From NCBI GenBank assembly GCA_002346545.1, contig DEAA01000080.1, forward strand, positions 1 to 34,343: a stretch of 34,343 bases of DNA. The letters are read 5' to 3'. Below are positions 7,456-14,737 of this stretch, piece after piece. The stretch is from Acidobacteria bacterium UBA2994. Lineage in GTDB: Bacteria; Acidobacteriota; Vicinamibacteria; Vicinamibacterales; UBA8438. The first letter of the stretch is position 1; each line of letters begins with the position of its first letter. The translations under genes and the position numbers were made by a program. The notes under the pieces are model-generated. The model was not told the DNA's origin, did no database searches, and was given only the letters and a program-made list of their open reading frames with translations.

Positions 7456-8175
7456 ATGGGGCAGATGCCGCTATCAGAACGCGTCGCCATTGTCACCGGT
7501 GGGTCCAGGGGCATCGGGCTCGCTACCGCTGCGGCGCTCCACGAGGCTGGCGCCGCCGTCATGATCTGTGGTCGCTCCGTCGAGGCTCTGACGGAAGCGG
7601 CCTCCGGCTTGGTCGGTGGAGCACCAGTGGCGACGGCGCAGGCTGATCTCCAGCAGCAGGACGAGGCGGAACGGGTCGTGCGGGCCACGCTCGACGAGCT
7701 TGGCGGACTCGACATCTTGATTAACAACGCGGGCGTCGGGCGGTTCGGGCCGCTCAGCCAGCTGTCGCTCGACGACTGGCAGCAGACCATTGGCACCAAC
7801 CTGTCGGGCGTGTTCTATTGCTGCCGCGCCGCCGTTCCTATCATGAGAGAGCGCGGCGGAGGGTGGATCATCAACGTGAGCAGCCTGGCCGGTAAGCATC
7901 CGTTCGCGGGCGGAGCCGCCTATTGCGCTTCCAAAGCGGGACTTAACGCTCTGACCGAGTCGCTGATGCAGGATGTCCGGCGTGACGGCATCCGGGTGAG
8001 TGCGGTGCTGCCCGGCTCGGTCAATACGCGATTCGGCGGACATGGTCCGGATCCGGCTGCGGACTGGAAGCTTGCGCCGGAGGACGTGGCGCAGGTTATC
8101 GTTGATTTACTGGCGCATGAGCCTCGCAGCCTGCCAAGCCGGGTAGAGCTCCGTCCGTCCAGTCCACCCAGGTAA
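7456..8175 (+). CDS. Short-chain dehydrogenase/reductase
   Basis: A 239-residue classical SDR oxidoreductase. It shows the cofactor motif TGGSRGIG (14-21), NNAG (90-93), Asn115, Ser143, and the catalytic Y-x-x-x-K as Tyr156/Lys160 in YCASK. Arg40 just after the second strand (CGRS) suggests NADP(H) use. The family acts on very varied alcohols and ketones, FabG being the best-known member, and the substrate cannot be read here. The start could be ATG 7456 or ATG 7465; TAAGAT at 7436-7441 may be a -10 box for a short leader. It is divergent from the MDH-like gene, so the two may share a control region. Confidence 0.88.
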   Translation: MGQMPLSERVAIVTGGSRGIGLATAAALHEAGAAVMICGRSVEALTEAASGLVGGAPVATAQADLQQQDEAERVVRATLDELGGLDILINNAGVGRFGPLSQLSLDDWQQTIGTNLSGVFYCCRAAVPIMRERGGGWIINVSSLAGKHPFAGGAAYCASKAGLNALTESLMQDVRRDGIRVSAVLPGSVNTRFGGHGPDPAADWKLAPEDVAQVIVDLLAHEPRSLPSRVELRPSSPPR

Positions 8176-8209
8176 GCGCATTAGCGGGTCGGTTCAACGG
8201 TATATCGGA

Positions 8210-8543
8210 ATGGCTCGGGAGCTACCATCTGCTGACGCGTTCGGCCAGGGGGCCCTGGGACCTATCTATCTGGCTGCTGCCAACTGAGACCAACGCCGCG
8301 GTACCGGACGAGCTCGACCGAATCGTGACGCCGGTCACCGTCGAGGCGCCAGATAACCGGCATCAGAACTCGTTGTCTGCGGAACTTTGGAGCGTCGCGG
8401 TGGTCCTGGACGTCAGGAGCGGTGACAAGGAGCCACCAGCCAGGGCAACTTCGGTGGCGGTCGGAGGTGAGGCGCTGTAGGGCTGGATAGCCGGAGTCGC
8501 CGGGCTGGTCCTCGTCCTGCTGCTCTGGTGGTTATTCAGTTAG
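8210..8543 (+). pseudogene. Possible broken tail-anchored membrane protein gene
   Basis: The space between the SDR and FHA genes has one suggestive trace. From about 8283 a frame reads TETNAAVPDELDRIVTPVTV and onwards without a stop to TAG 8478. The same frame then continues for 20 codons as GWIAGVAGLVLVLLLWWLFS, an obvious single transmembrane tail, to TAG 8541. ATG 8210 opens a different frame (MARELPSADAFGQGALGP) that would need a shift near 8280 to join. The picture fits a tail-anchored protein broken by one stop and one frameshift. No family is recognised, and a chance hydrophobic stretch is possible. Confidence 0.33.
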
Positions 8544-8558
8544 CCACCCGCGGGGAAG

Positions 8559-8852
8559 TCAGTCTACCGAGACGATCAGCTCGACCCGGCCGGTTCGAAG
8601 CAGGTCTCCAGGACGAAGTGTGGCACGCTCGATCTTGCGTCCATTGACGAACGTGCCGTTCGTGCTTCCCAGGTTCTCCACCACTAGCTCGCCATCAGCG
8701 ACGAGCAGCCGGCAGTGCAGGCGGGACACCAGCGTGGCGTCGAGGATGAAGTCTGCCCGTGGTCCACGTCCTAAGGTGCGGACCAGACCGGGCGTCATCC
8801 GGAAGGTGTAGGGGCCTCCCTCGGCATCCTCACTCGAGTTCAGTAACCACAT
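8559..8852 (-). CDS. Stand-alone FHA-domain protein
   Basis: A 97-residue protein consisting of one forkhead-associated domain, which binds phosphothreonine peptides. Core motifs are visible: LGRGPRADF, SRLHCRLLV and the end of the recognition loop NLGSTNGTFVNGRKI. No kinase, secretion or membrane segment is attached, so it likely reads a Ser/Thr kinase signal through a partner. The stop of the hydrolase gene upstream is only 3 bases before its start, so the two are probably cotranscribed. The partner kinase is not in the window. Confidence 0.9.
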   Translation of the reverse strand: MWLLNSSEDAEGGPYTFRMTPGLVRTLGRGPRADFILDATLVSRLHCRLLVADGELVVENLGSTNGTFVNGRKIERATLRPGDLLRTGRVELIVSVD

Positions 8853-8855
8853 CTA

Positions 8856-10520
8856 CTAACGTTCCCGAGGACGGTCAAGCCATTCGAGCAGCCGGTCGAT
8901 GAACTGCTGACTGATCGACTGTCGTTCGAGGCTCAGGTATTCGGCATCGCCGACGTCGCCACGCTCGATCATCAAGTGGTCGAGTCCTTCGAGGACCACG
9001 AGATCGGAAGAGACGTTTCTCCCGCGCGCGTTGGCGATCTCGAGGAGATGGTCGGTGTGGTGCTCCCCGAACCGTCGATCGAGCGAACCACGCATGAGTA
9101 GGGTCGGCTGTCGCACCCGATCAAGGGCTTCGGCCACGTCGAACTCAAGGAAACTCCGGAACGCTGCGTTGTCGGCCTGGCGGCGCATGTCCCGAGGCAC
9201 TCCTTCCCAGTCGCCCTCGTCCAGCACGGCTTGATGAATGCGTCGTTGCAGCGCGATTTTCTCCAGGCTTTCGCTGGCTGAGGAGCCGATCCGTTCCAGT
9301 TCGGTTTGCTGTTGTTCGAGGACAAGCTCCGCACCGGAGGTGCCTGGCGAGCCGACTAGCACCAGAGCATCGGTCCGGCGTTCGCGATCCGCGATCACCA
9401 TTGCCGCCCATCCGCCCTCGGCGTAGCCCAGCACGGCGATCCGGTCCTCGTCGACGTCGTCGCGGCGATCGAGAAAACGCACCATCGTACGCCCATCATC
9501 GCCATAGGCCTCGAACCCGGCGGATTCGGACCGCCCCCCACTCTGTCCGACGCCTCGCCGGTCGTAGCGCGCCACGAGGAATCCGGCGTCGGCCAGCGCG
9601 CCGGCCAGCTGGCCCAGTACCGGAATACCAGAGACTGTGCCGTCGCGGTCGGCGCCGCCGGCGCCAGGCACGAGCAATACCGCCGGCCACCCTTTTTCTG
9701 GCGGTGTCTGGTTCACCGGGGTGGTGATGGTGGCCGCCAGCGCGAATCCTTCCGAGCGTACCCGGATCTCCTCGTCACCGGGGTGACTGGTCCGGCGGAT
9801 GCGGGTGTCGACGGTCGAGATGTCCTCGCGAGCGACGTCAATGCCTGCGTCGGGAATCGTCACTCTGAGCAGACGGTGGTTCGGGTCGGTCCAGACCTCA
9901 AGCAGCAACGGGCGGTTGTCGTAGAGGAACGACACGCGATGTACCAGAGCTTCTATCAACGTCGTGCCGCTCTGAATCTGTTGCGGCAGGATTTGTTCAA
10001 CTCTGGCTTGGATACTGCCCTGTGGCGCGACATAGACAGGGATCAGATCGCCGCGGTTGGCACCCGCCAGTCGGATGGAGAGCGCTTCGAACCCGCCGAA
10101 GAAGTAGTTCGGCAAAACCACCGAGCCAGGTGTCAGCGCGTCGGTGTGGTTACGCGTCTCACCCGATTCCTCGACCTCGTTGACCGCTCCCTCCGCTTCG
10201 AACTGGGTGATTAGCGAGAACGGGGCGCTCGAACGATACCCCATGATCCGTAGACTGTGGGGACGCCACTGTTCGTCGTAGTGCACCTCGAAAAGCTGGT
10301 TCTGGAGGTCGATCGGCTGGCTGAGGTCGCCGCGCGACCTAATCACCCAGCCCTGGGGGCCGCGAGCCACCTCGATCTGTTCGAATCCGATCGGATCGGA
10401 GCGGAAAAAGACGTTGAATGTGGCGGCGCTGGGAGTGACTTCGATCGCCGGCTGAGCCAGGGCCGCCTGCACCGTCAAGAGTTGGAGGCCGAGAGTACAA
10501 TACCCAGCGAAGCGCAACAC
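8856..10520 (-). CDS. Secreted alpha/beta-hydrolase-like protein with nucleophile Ser replaced by Ala
   Basis: The 554-residue protein starts with a signal peptide (hydrophobic run GLQLLTVQAALA, cleavage near AQP). An N-terminal beta-rich region of about 270 residues follows, then an alpha/beta-hydrolase domain of the esterase/peptidase-like type. The oxyanion region PGAGGADRDGT and YDRRGVGQSGG are typical, as are an acidic residue in GSLDRRFG and a His in GLDHLMI. The nucleophile elbow, normally G-x-S-x-G, is GYAEGG: residue 367 is Ala, codon GCC at 9422-9420. Without Ser the usual acyl-enzyme cannot form, so it may be a binding protein or a recently inactivated enzyme. The start GTG 10520 lies 6 bases after a TATGCT box. 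Confidence 0.85.
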   Translation of the reverse strand: MLRFAGYCTLGLQLLTVQAALAQPAIEVTPSAATFNVFFRSDPIGFEQIEVARGPQGWVIRSRGDLSQPIDLQNQLFEVHYDEQWRPHSLRIMGYRSSAPFSLITQFEAEGAVNEVEESGETRNHTDALTPGSVVLPNYFFGGFEALSIRLAGANRGDLIPVYVAPQGSIQARVEQILPQQIQSGTTLIEALVHRVSFLYDNRPLLLEVWTDPNHRLLRVTIPDAGIDVAREDISTVDTRIRRTSHPGDEEIRVRSEGFALAATITTPVNQTPPEKGWPAVLLVPGAGGADRDGTVSGIPVLGQLAGALADAGFLVARYDRRGVGQSGGRSESAGFEAYGDDGRTMVRFLDRRDDVDEDRIAVLGYAEGGWAAMVIADRERRTDALVLVGSPGTSGAELVLEQQQTELERIGSSASESLEKIALQRRIHQAVLDEGDWEGVPRDMRRQADNAAFRSFLEFDVAEALDRVRQPTLLMRGSLDRRFGEHHTDHLLEIANARGRNVSSDLVVLEGLDHLMIERGDVGDAEYLSLERQSISQQFIDRLLEWLDRPRER

Positions 10521-10526
10521 CGGACG

Positions 10527-10532
10527 AGCATA
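10527..10532 (-). promoter_or_regulatory. Candidate -10 box of the hydrolase-FHA operon
   Basis: On the minus strand TATGCT lies 6 bases before the GTG start at 10520 and matches four of six consensus bases. No -35 or ribosome-binding site is evident, so the message is predicted to be nearly leaderless. This is inference from position only. Confidence 0.3.
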
Positions 10533-10577
10533 TCACTCCGTTTCGGTCGTTCGCAGCGTGCTCCGTCGGACAAGAGA

Positions 10578-11588
10578 ATGGCGACCGATTCCCCGTACCT
10601 GGCAGCCCGAGGCGCTGCCGCGCTCCTTGACCTTACCGATCGCGGACGGCTCCTGGTCACGGGTGCCGACAGCGCGTCGTACTTGCAGGGGCTTCTGACA
10701 AACGACATCGAGGCCCTGAAGACAGGTCAAGGCTGCTATGCGGCCCATCTGACCCCGCAAGGACGGATGATCACCGACATGGGCGTGATGCGGCTCGGTG
10801 ACGGGATTTTGCTCGACGTGGATGATTCGGTGACCGACATGTTGCGCGATCGTCTCGAGGAGTTCATCTTCGCTGAAGAGGTCACGGTAGACGACCTGTC
10901 CCGCGTCTGGACCGCGCTGGCGTGCTGTGGCCCTGAGGCTGCCGGCCTCCTGGCCGATCTACTCGACAGCGAGGGCGGGCTCGACGCGGAGCAACTCCAG
11001 GCCTTGGTAGAGTACGCGCACGTTGCCGCCAAGGCAGACGGTGTCGACGTGGTCGTAGCCGCAACGAGCGCCTTCGGGGTCCCTGGTTTCATCCTTTACC
11101 TGGAGACCGAGGCGGGCCGTGTGCTCGTCCGGCGCCTCGCCGAGCGGGGAGCGGCTCGGCTCTCGGCGGACGATGCCGATCTGTTGAGGATAGAGGCGGG
11201 GCGGCCGAAATTTCCGGCCGAACTCGGTCCGGACGTGATACCGCTCGAAGCCGGGATCGAAGACCGGGCCATCAGTATGACCAAGGGCTGCTACGTGGGC
11301 CAGGAGGTCATCGTTCGCATCTTGCATCGTGGCGGCGGACGGGTGGCCAGGCGCCTGGTCGGTCTGCGGTTCGACGATGAGGCCGAGGCTGGCGTCTTGC
11401 TGGTCGCCGATGGTGGTAAGGCTGGCCCAGATACGGTTGGGTCGGTGACGTCGGTGGCCCGAACGGCCGGCGACGGCCCCCGCATCGGACTCGGTTATGT
11501 CAAGCGGGAGCTGGCCGAGGTTGGCACCCGTCTGCGCACTGTCGAGGCTGGCCATGGGGTGACGGTAGCGGCCCTGCCGTTCACTTAG
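10578..11588 (+). CDS. ygfZ: YgfZ/GcvT-family folate-binding protein
   Basis: This 336-residue tetrahydrofolate-binding protein helps assemble or repair certain iron-sulfur enzymes. The hallmark KGCYVGQEVIVRI, matching K-G-C-x-x-G-Q-E, sits near residue 235, and the N-terminal part has the GcvT-like LLVTGADSASYLQGLLTNDI. The E. coli protein supports MiaB-type Fe-S enzymes. Here it sits beside mutY, whose product carries a [4Fe-4S] cluster, but the genes converge rather than share an operon. The start ATG 10578 follows CAAGAGA, a weak ribosome-binding site; the open frame extends upstream but without family similarity. Its 3' end overlaps the mutT gene by 8 bases. Confidence 0.92.
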   Translation: MATDSPYLAARGAAALLDLTDRGRLLVTGADSASYLQGLLTNDIEALKTGQGCYAAHLTPQGRMITDMGVMRLGDGILLDVDDSVTDMLRDRLEEFIFAEEVTVDDLSRVWTALACCGPEAAGLLADLLDSEGGLDAEQLQALVEYAHVAAKADGVDVVVAATSAFGVPGFILYLETEAGRVLVRRLAERGAARLSADDADLLRIEAGRPKFPAELGPDVIPLEAGIEDRAISMTKGCYVGQEVIVRILHRGGGRVARRLVGLRFDDEAEAGVLLVADGGKAGPDTVGSVTSVARTAGDGPRIGLGYVKRELAEVGTRLRTVEAGHGVTVAALPFT

Positions 11589-11988
11589 CCTGATTTGCCA
11601 GCTTCCTGATCAGCTCTTTGTCGGCGGGCGGGAAGGAAAGCGTGGTCAGCTCGTCCCGCTTCACCCACCGCAGCTCCTGGCCCTGTTGCGGAGTCGGCAC
11701 CCCTTTGGGCCGGCTAGCGTAAAAACTGAGTTCCACTCGCCGATCGGGATAGCTGAAGTTGCTCCGATGGAGCAGCGGTCCGACTTCGATCTCGACCGCC
11801 AGCTCCTCTCTCAGCTCCCTGATAAGGGCTTCGGTTGGGTCTTCTCCCGGTTCGATCTTCCCGCCAGGGAATTCCCAGTAGCCTGCCAGGTGGGTGCCCT
11901 CGGGACGCGTTGTGATGCAGATTCGGCCGTGTTCTTCGAGTACGGCGGCTACCACCGTCACTATCTTCGGCTCGGCGCTTTGGTTCAC
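11581..11988 (-). CDS. mutT: 8-oxo-dGTP diphosphatase (MutT-type Nudix hydrolase)
   Basis: A 135-residue Nudix hydrolase that probably removes 8-oxo-dGTP from the nucleotide pool. The Nudix box runs from Gly43 to Val65 (GKIEPGEDPTEAL..., then RELREELAV). All catalytic Glu residues are present; the Gly near the end of the box is Ala64. The segments before (RPEGTHLAGYWEFPGG) and after match the MutT branch. The gene overlaps the mutY stop by 4 bases (ATGA), giving a mutY-mutT operon dedicated to 8-oxoguanine damage. Since this MutY lacks its own MutT-like C-terminal domain, the protein might also assist it, but its intact Nudix box argues for independent catalysis. Confidence 0.9.
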   Translation of the reverse strand: MNQSAEPKIVTVVAAVLEEHGRICITTRPEGTHLAGYWEFPGGKIEPGEDPTEALIRELREELAVEIEVGPLLHRSNFSYPDRRVELSFYASRPKGVPTPQQGQELRWVKRDELTTLSFPPADKELIRKLANQAK

Positions 11989-12710
11989 GACGTTGGGCCT
12001 TCGAGGTCCGGGTTGAAGGGGTAGGCGCGGCAGATGGCGCGCATCGGGCAGACGAGACAGCGCGGACTGCGCGCTACGCAGACGAGTGCACCGAGGTCCA
12101 TAAGAGCTTGATTGAAGTCGAACACGTCACGTCGAGGGAGCAGTGCCTCGGACATTGCCCAGATACGTTTCTCCATAACGGTAGTTTTCCGGTCGCCTCG
12201 TCCTACGAATACCCGGAAGAGGACCCGCGCAACGTTCGTGTCGACGATAGCGGCCCTGCGCCCGAACGCGAAGCTTTGCACCGCGCCGACCGTGTAGGCA
12301 CCGATGCCCTTGAAGGAGCGGAGTGTGGTCTCGTCCGACGGGAGTTCGCCCCCGTAGCGGGCGACCACCTCGCATGCGATTTCGTGCAGTCGTTGAGGAC
12401 GAGCGTTGTAGCCGAGAGGACGCCAGGTGTCGGCCACTTCTTCGGGGGAGGCCGCGGCCAGCGCCTCGAGTGTCGGGTACTTCGAGAGCCACTCCTCGTA
12501 CTTGGGAAGCACCCGGTCGACTTGGGTCTGCTGCAGCATTATCTCCGAGACGAGGACGCGGTACGGATCCCGTGTGCGGCGCCACGGGAGGTCACGTCCG
12601 TTGCGTCGATACCAGCCCAGTAGACGCCGTCGGAACCGGCGTCGAAGGGGCGGTGCCGGTAGTTCCGGGAGGGCGGACAAGTTACCAGACTGACCGGAAG
12701 AAGGCCCCAT
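11985..12710 (-). CDS. mutY: A/G-specific adenine DNA glycosylase without C-terminal domain
   Basis: MutY removes adenine mispaired with 8-oxoguanine. Visible are the catalytic Glu56 (SEIMLQQTQV), the helix-hairpin-helix KGIGAYT (134-140), catalytic Asp157 (AIVDTNVAR), and the four cluster ligands Cys211, Cys218, Cys221 and Cys227 with C-x6-C-x2-C-x5-C spacing. The protein stops about 14 residues after the last Cys, at 241 residues. Typical MutY is about 350 residues and ends in a MutT-like domain that reads 8-oxoguanine. Here that domain is missing and a separate MutT gene follows with a 4-base overlap. I chose ATG 12710; GTG 12716 would add two residues. A TATAGT box lies 9 bases upstream. 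Confidence 0.92.
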   Translation of the reverse strand: MGPSSGQSGNLSALPELPAPPLRRRFRRRLLGWYRRNGRDLPWRRTRDPYRVLVSEIMLQQTQVDRVLPKYEEWLSKYPTLEALAAASPEEVADTWRPLGYNARPQRLHEIACEVVARYGGELPSDETTLRSFKGIGAYTVGAVQSFAFGRRAAIVDTNVARVLFRVFVGRGDRKTTVMEKRIWAMSEALLPRRDVFDFNQALMDLGALVCVARSPRCLVCPMRAICRAYPFNPDLEGPTS

Positions 12711-12719
12711 GAGCACGGC

Positions 12720-12727
12720 ACTATAAT
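12720..12727. promoter_or_regulatory. Overlapping two-way -10 boxes, mutY / cobalamin adenosyltransferase
   Basis: Eight bases contain TATAAT on the plus strand (12722-12727, perfect) and TATAGT on the minus strand (12725-12720, five of six). The plus box ends 6 bases before GTG 12734; the minus box ends 9 bases before ATG 12710. Both genes would thus start at, or within a few bases of, the transcription start. No convincing -35 is seen on either side. Confidence 0.5.
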
Positions 12728-12733
12728 CGACAT

Positions 12734-13267
12734 GTGAAGATCTATACCCGTACTGGAGATACCGGAGAGACCGGATTGCTCGATGGTCGCCGCGTTTCGA
12801 AGGCGGCTCCGAGGGTCGACGCCTACGGCGAGGTCGACGAACTCAACGCGTGTCTCGGACTCCTTCTGAGCACCGGACTTCAGCCGGACCTGGTGGAAGT
12901 GCTGACGCGGGCGCAGCACCAGCTGTTCTCTTTGGGGGCCGAGCTAGCGGATCCGGGAGGCAACCTAGGTCAGAAGAAGGCGTCTGTCGCCCCGGAGGAG
13001 ATCGCGGCGCTCGAGGAGGCAATAGACAAGTTGGAGAACGAGCTGCAGCCGCTACGTCGCTTCATCCTGCCGGGTGGGCATCCGTCCGCCGCTGCAGCAC
13101 ATCTTGCCCGCGCTGTCTGTCGCCGGGCGGAGCGGCGCATGACGGGCCTCGGTAATGGAGAGGTGTCGGCCGCGTCGCTTGCCTACGTCAATCGGCTGTC
13201 GGATCTGCTGTTCGTGATGGCCCGGACTCTCAACGTGCGTCAGGGAGTCACCGAACAGGAGTGGTAG
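12734..13267 (+). CDS. Cob(I)alamin adenosyltransferase, PduO/MMAB type
   Basis: This enzyme attaches the adenosyl group of ATP to cob(I)alamin to make coenzyme B12. The 177-residue protein shows the ATP-binding N-terminus IYTRTGDTGETGLL (3-16), then YGEVDELNA (31-39), the helix RAVCRRAERR and the C-terminal NRLSDLLFVMARTLN, all PduO-family signatures. As a lone gene it probably supplies housekeeping B12 enzymes such as methylmalonyl-CoA mutase, none of which is in the window. It starts at GTG 12734, six bases after a perfect TATAAT, with no ribosome-binding site. Confidence 0.95.
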   Translation: MKIYTRTGDTGETGLLDGRRVSKAAPRVDAYGEVDELNACLGLLLSTGLQPDLVEVLTRAQHQLFSLGAELADPGGNLGQKKASVAPEEIAALEEAIDKLENELQPLRRFILPGGHPSAAAAHLARAVCRRAERRMTGLGNGEVSAASLAYVNRLSDLLFVMARTLNVRQGVTEQEW

Positions 13268-13796
13268 CCAGGTCATCTTGCTGCTGAGCGGGGAGCGCGG
13301 CGTCGCGGCGTTCCATGTCGGTGCGGACGGCATCGAACACGGCGCGGGCCAGCTCCTGCGAGATCCGTTCGCGGACACTGCCGCACTCCACCATCACGTC
13401 ACCCGCACTGCTGCGCAGCAACACGTCCCATCGGTCGTGGGCGATTCCTTCGGGCCGGTCAGCGAACGAGCCAGAGTCGCCTCCATCTTCGTCGTCGTGC
13501 CGCCGTGTCGTGTAGGAGACCAGCGGCGACCCGTTGATGAGCACGCGGACCAGACGCACGTCATCCCGAGGCACGGCCCGTTCGCCCCAGTAGTAGTAGG
13601 CTTTGTCGCACACGAATAACTCAAGACCTTCCTTCGTTGGAATCTCTGCGACCACCGTGCGACCCGATTCTTTCAGTGAACGACGCTCGCGGTCCCGACT
13701 TCGCTGGTGATAGCGGAGGGTCGAGATCAACCCGAGCGCGAAGAGAAAGAGGCCGAGTGCCACCATGGCCGCGACGACATCGCGCATCCTAGCCAT
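13248..13796 (-). CDS. Single-pass membrane protein of unknown function
   Basis: I do not recognise this 182-residue protein. One N-terminal transmembrane segment (VVAAMVALGLFLFALGLIST, 7-26) is followed by a basic juxtamembrane stretch (RYHQRSRDRERR), so the bulk may lie in the cytoplasm. The soluble part has mixed alpha/beta character (VVAEIPTKEGLELFVCDKAY, RLVRVLINGSPLV) and an acidic insert (DDEDGGDSG). It overlaps the 3' end of the adenosyltransferase gene by 20 bases on the opposite strand and shares a compact intergenic region with hpnC. A TCTAAT box lies 9 bases before its ATG. Confidence 0.7.
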   Translation of the reverse strand: MARMRDVVAAMVALGLFLFALGLISTLRYHQRSRDRERRSLKESGRTVVAEIPTKEGLELFVCDKAYYYWGERAVPRDDVRLVRVLINGSPLVSYTTRRHDDEDGGDSGSFADRPEGIAHDRWDVLLRSSAGDVMVECGSVRERISQELARAVFDAVRTDMERRDAALPAQQQDDLATTPVR

Positions 13797-13805
13797 GCTA
13801 CCAGC

Positions 13806-13813
13806 ATTAGAAT
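13806..13813. promoter_or_regulatory. Overlapping two-way -10 boxes, membrane protein / hpnC
   Basis: The eight bases hold TAGAAT on the plus strand (13808-13813, five of six) and TCTAAT on the minus strand (13811-13806, five of six). The hpnC ATG follows 11 bases after the plus box and the membrane-protein ATG 9 bases after the minus box. The entire space between the two start codons is only 28 bases. The arrangement mirrors the one at 12720-12727. Confidence 0.5.
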
Positions 13814-13824
13814 CGGTTAGACCG

Positions 13825-14721
13825 ATGTCGTCTTCCGCCTTGCCGACAGATCCAGCGCTCGTCTCGGCCTACGCCGCCTGTGCCAGACTCGCTCGCACCC
13901 ACTACGAGAATTTCCCTGTGGCGTCGTGGGCGCTGCCGGCGCCGATGCGGCCACACATTGCCGCGATCTATGCCTTTGCTAGGACCGCCGACGACTTTGC
14001 CGACGAGGGAACGCTACCGTCCGAGGAGCGGCTGCGGCGGCTCGACGACTGGGGCGTCCGTTTGCACGAGTGCCTCGAGGGGCCACCTGGCGCGGTTGAC
14101 GATCCACATGCCGCCACCTTCCTCGCTCTCTCACACACGATTCGGATGTGTCGTCTTCCGGTGACGCTGTTCGAGGATCTGCTGAGCGCGTTCCGGCAGG
14201 ACGTGAGCACCCACCGCTATGAGACATGGCATCAGCTCCTCGATTATTGCCGCCGGTCGGCTAATCCGGTTGGCCGGTTGGTGCTTCGGGTGGCAGGGCA
14301 TGATGACGAGCGGCTCGATCTGGCGTCAGACGCGCTCTGCACGGCGCTCCAGCTGACCAACTTCTGGCAGGATCTGGCACGCGATTATGCTGCGGGCCGG
14401 ATCTACGTGCCGGCCGAAGATCGAGACGCCTGCGGCGCGCTGGAGTCGGACCTCGAGTCGAAATGCTTCACGCCTGCCTGGCTTGAGGCCCTGGAGCGCG
14501 TGGGCAACAGGACCCGGGAGCTGTTTGAGGAAGGGCGGTCGGTGTGTGACGGCGTCAGGGGCCGCCTCGCATTGGAGCTGCGGTTGACGTGGCTGGGCGG
14601 TCTGCGGATTCTCGACCGGTTGGAGCGAGCAGGCTGGGACGTCTATGCCCGGCGACCGACCCTGGGCGCGTCAGATGCCCCGCTGCTGCTGTGGCGTACG
14701 TTGGTCTGGAGGCGCGGTTAG
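13825..14721 (+). CDS. hpnC: Hydroxysqualene synthase HpnC
   Basis: First partner of the three-enzyme bacterial squalene route (HpnC, HpnD, HpnE); HpnC turns presqualene diphosphate into hydroxysqualene. The 298-residue protein is of the squalene/phytoene synthase fold, with the first Asp-rich motif in RTADDFADE (53-61) and the second as LQLTNFWQDLARD (175-187). The NFWQD form is typical of HpnC, against NIIRD in HpnD. ATG 13825 was chosen because it follows the -10 box closely and the family similarity begins soon after; the open frame extends upstream to 13765 into the neighbouring gene. It starts the hpnC-hpnD-hpnE-thiI run. Confidence 0.93.
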   Translation: MSSSALPTDPALVSAYAACARLARTHYENFPVASWALPAPMRPHIAAIYAFARTADDFADEGTLPSEERLRRLDDWGVRLHECLEGPPGAVDDPHAATFLALSHTIRMCRLPVTLFEDLLSAFRQDVSTHRYETWHQLLDYCRRSANPVGRLVLRVAGHDDERLDLASDALCTALQLTNFWQDLARDYAAGRIYVPAEDRDACGALESDLESKCFTPAWLEALERVGNRTRELFEEGRSVCDGVRGRLALELRLTWLGGLRILDRLERAGWDVYARRPTLGASDAPLLLWRTLVWRRG

Positions 14722-14737
14722 GGACGGAGCTCTTCGA

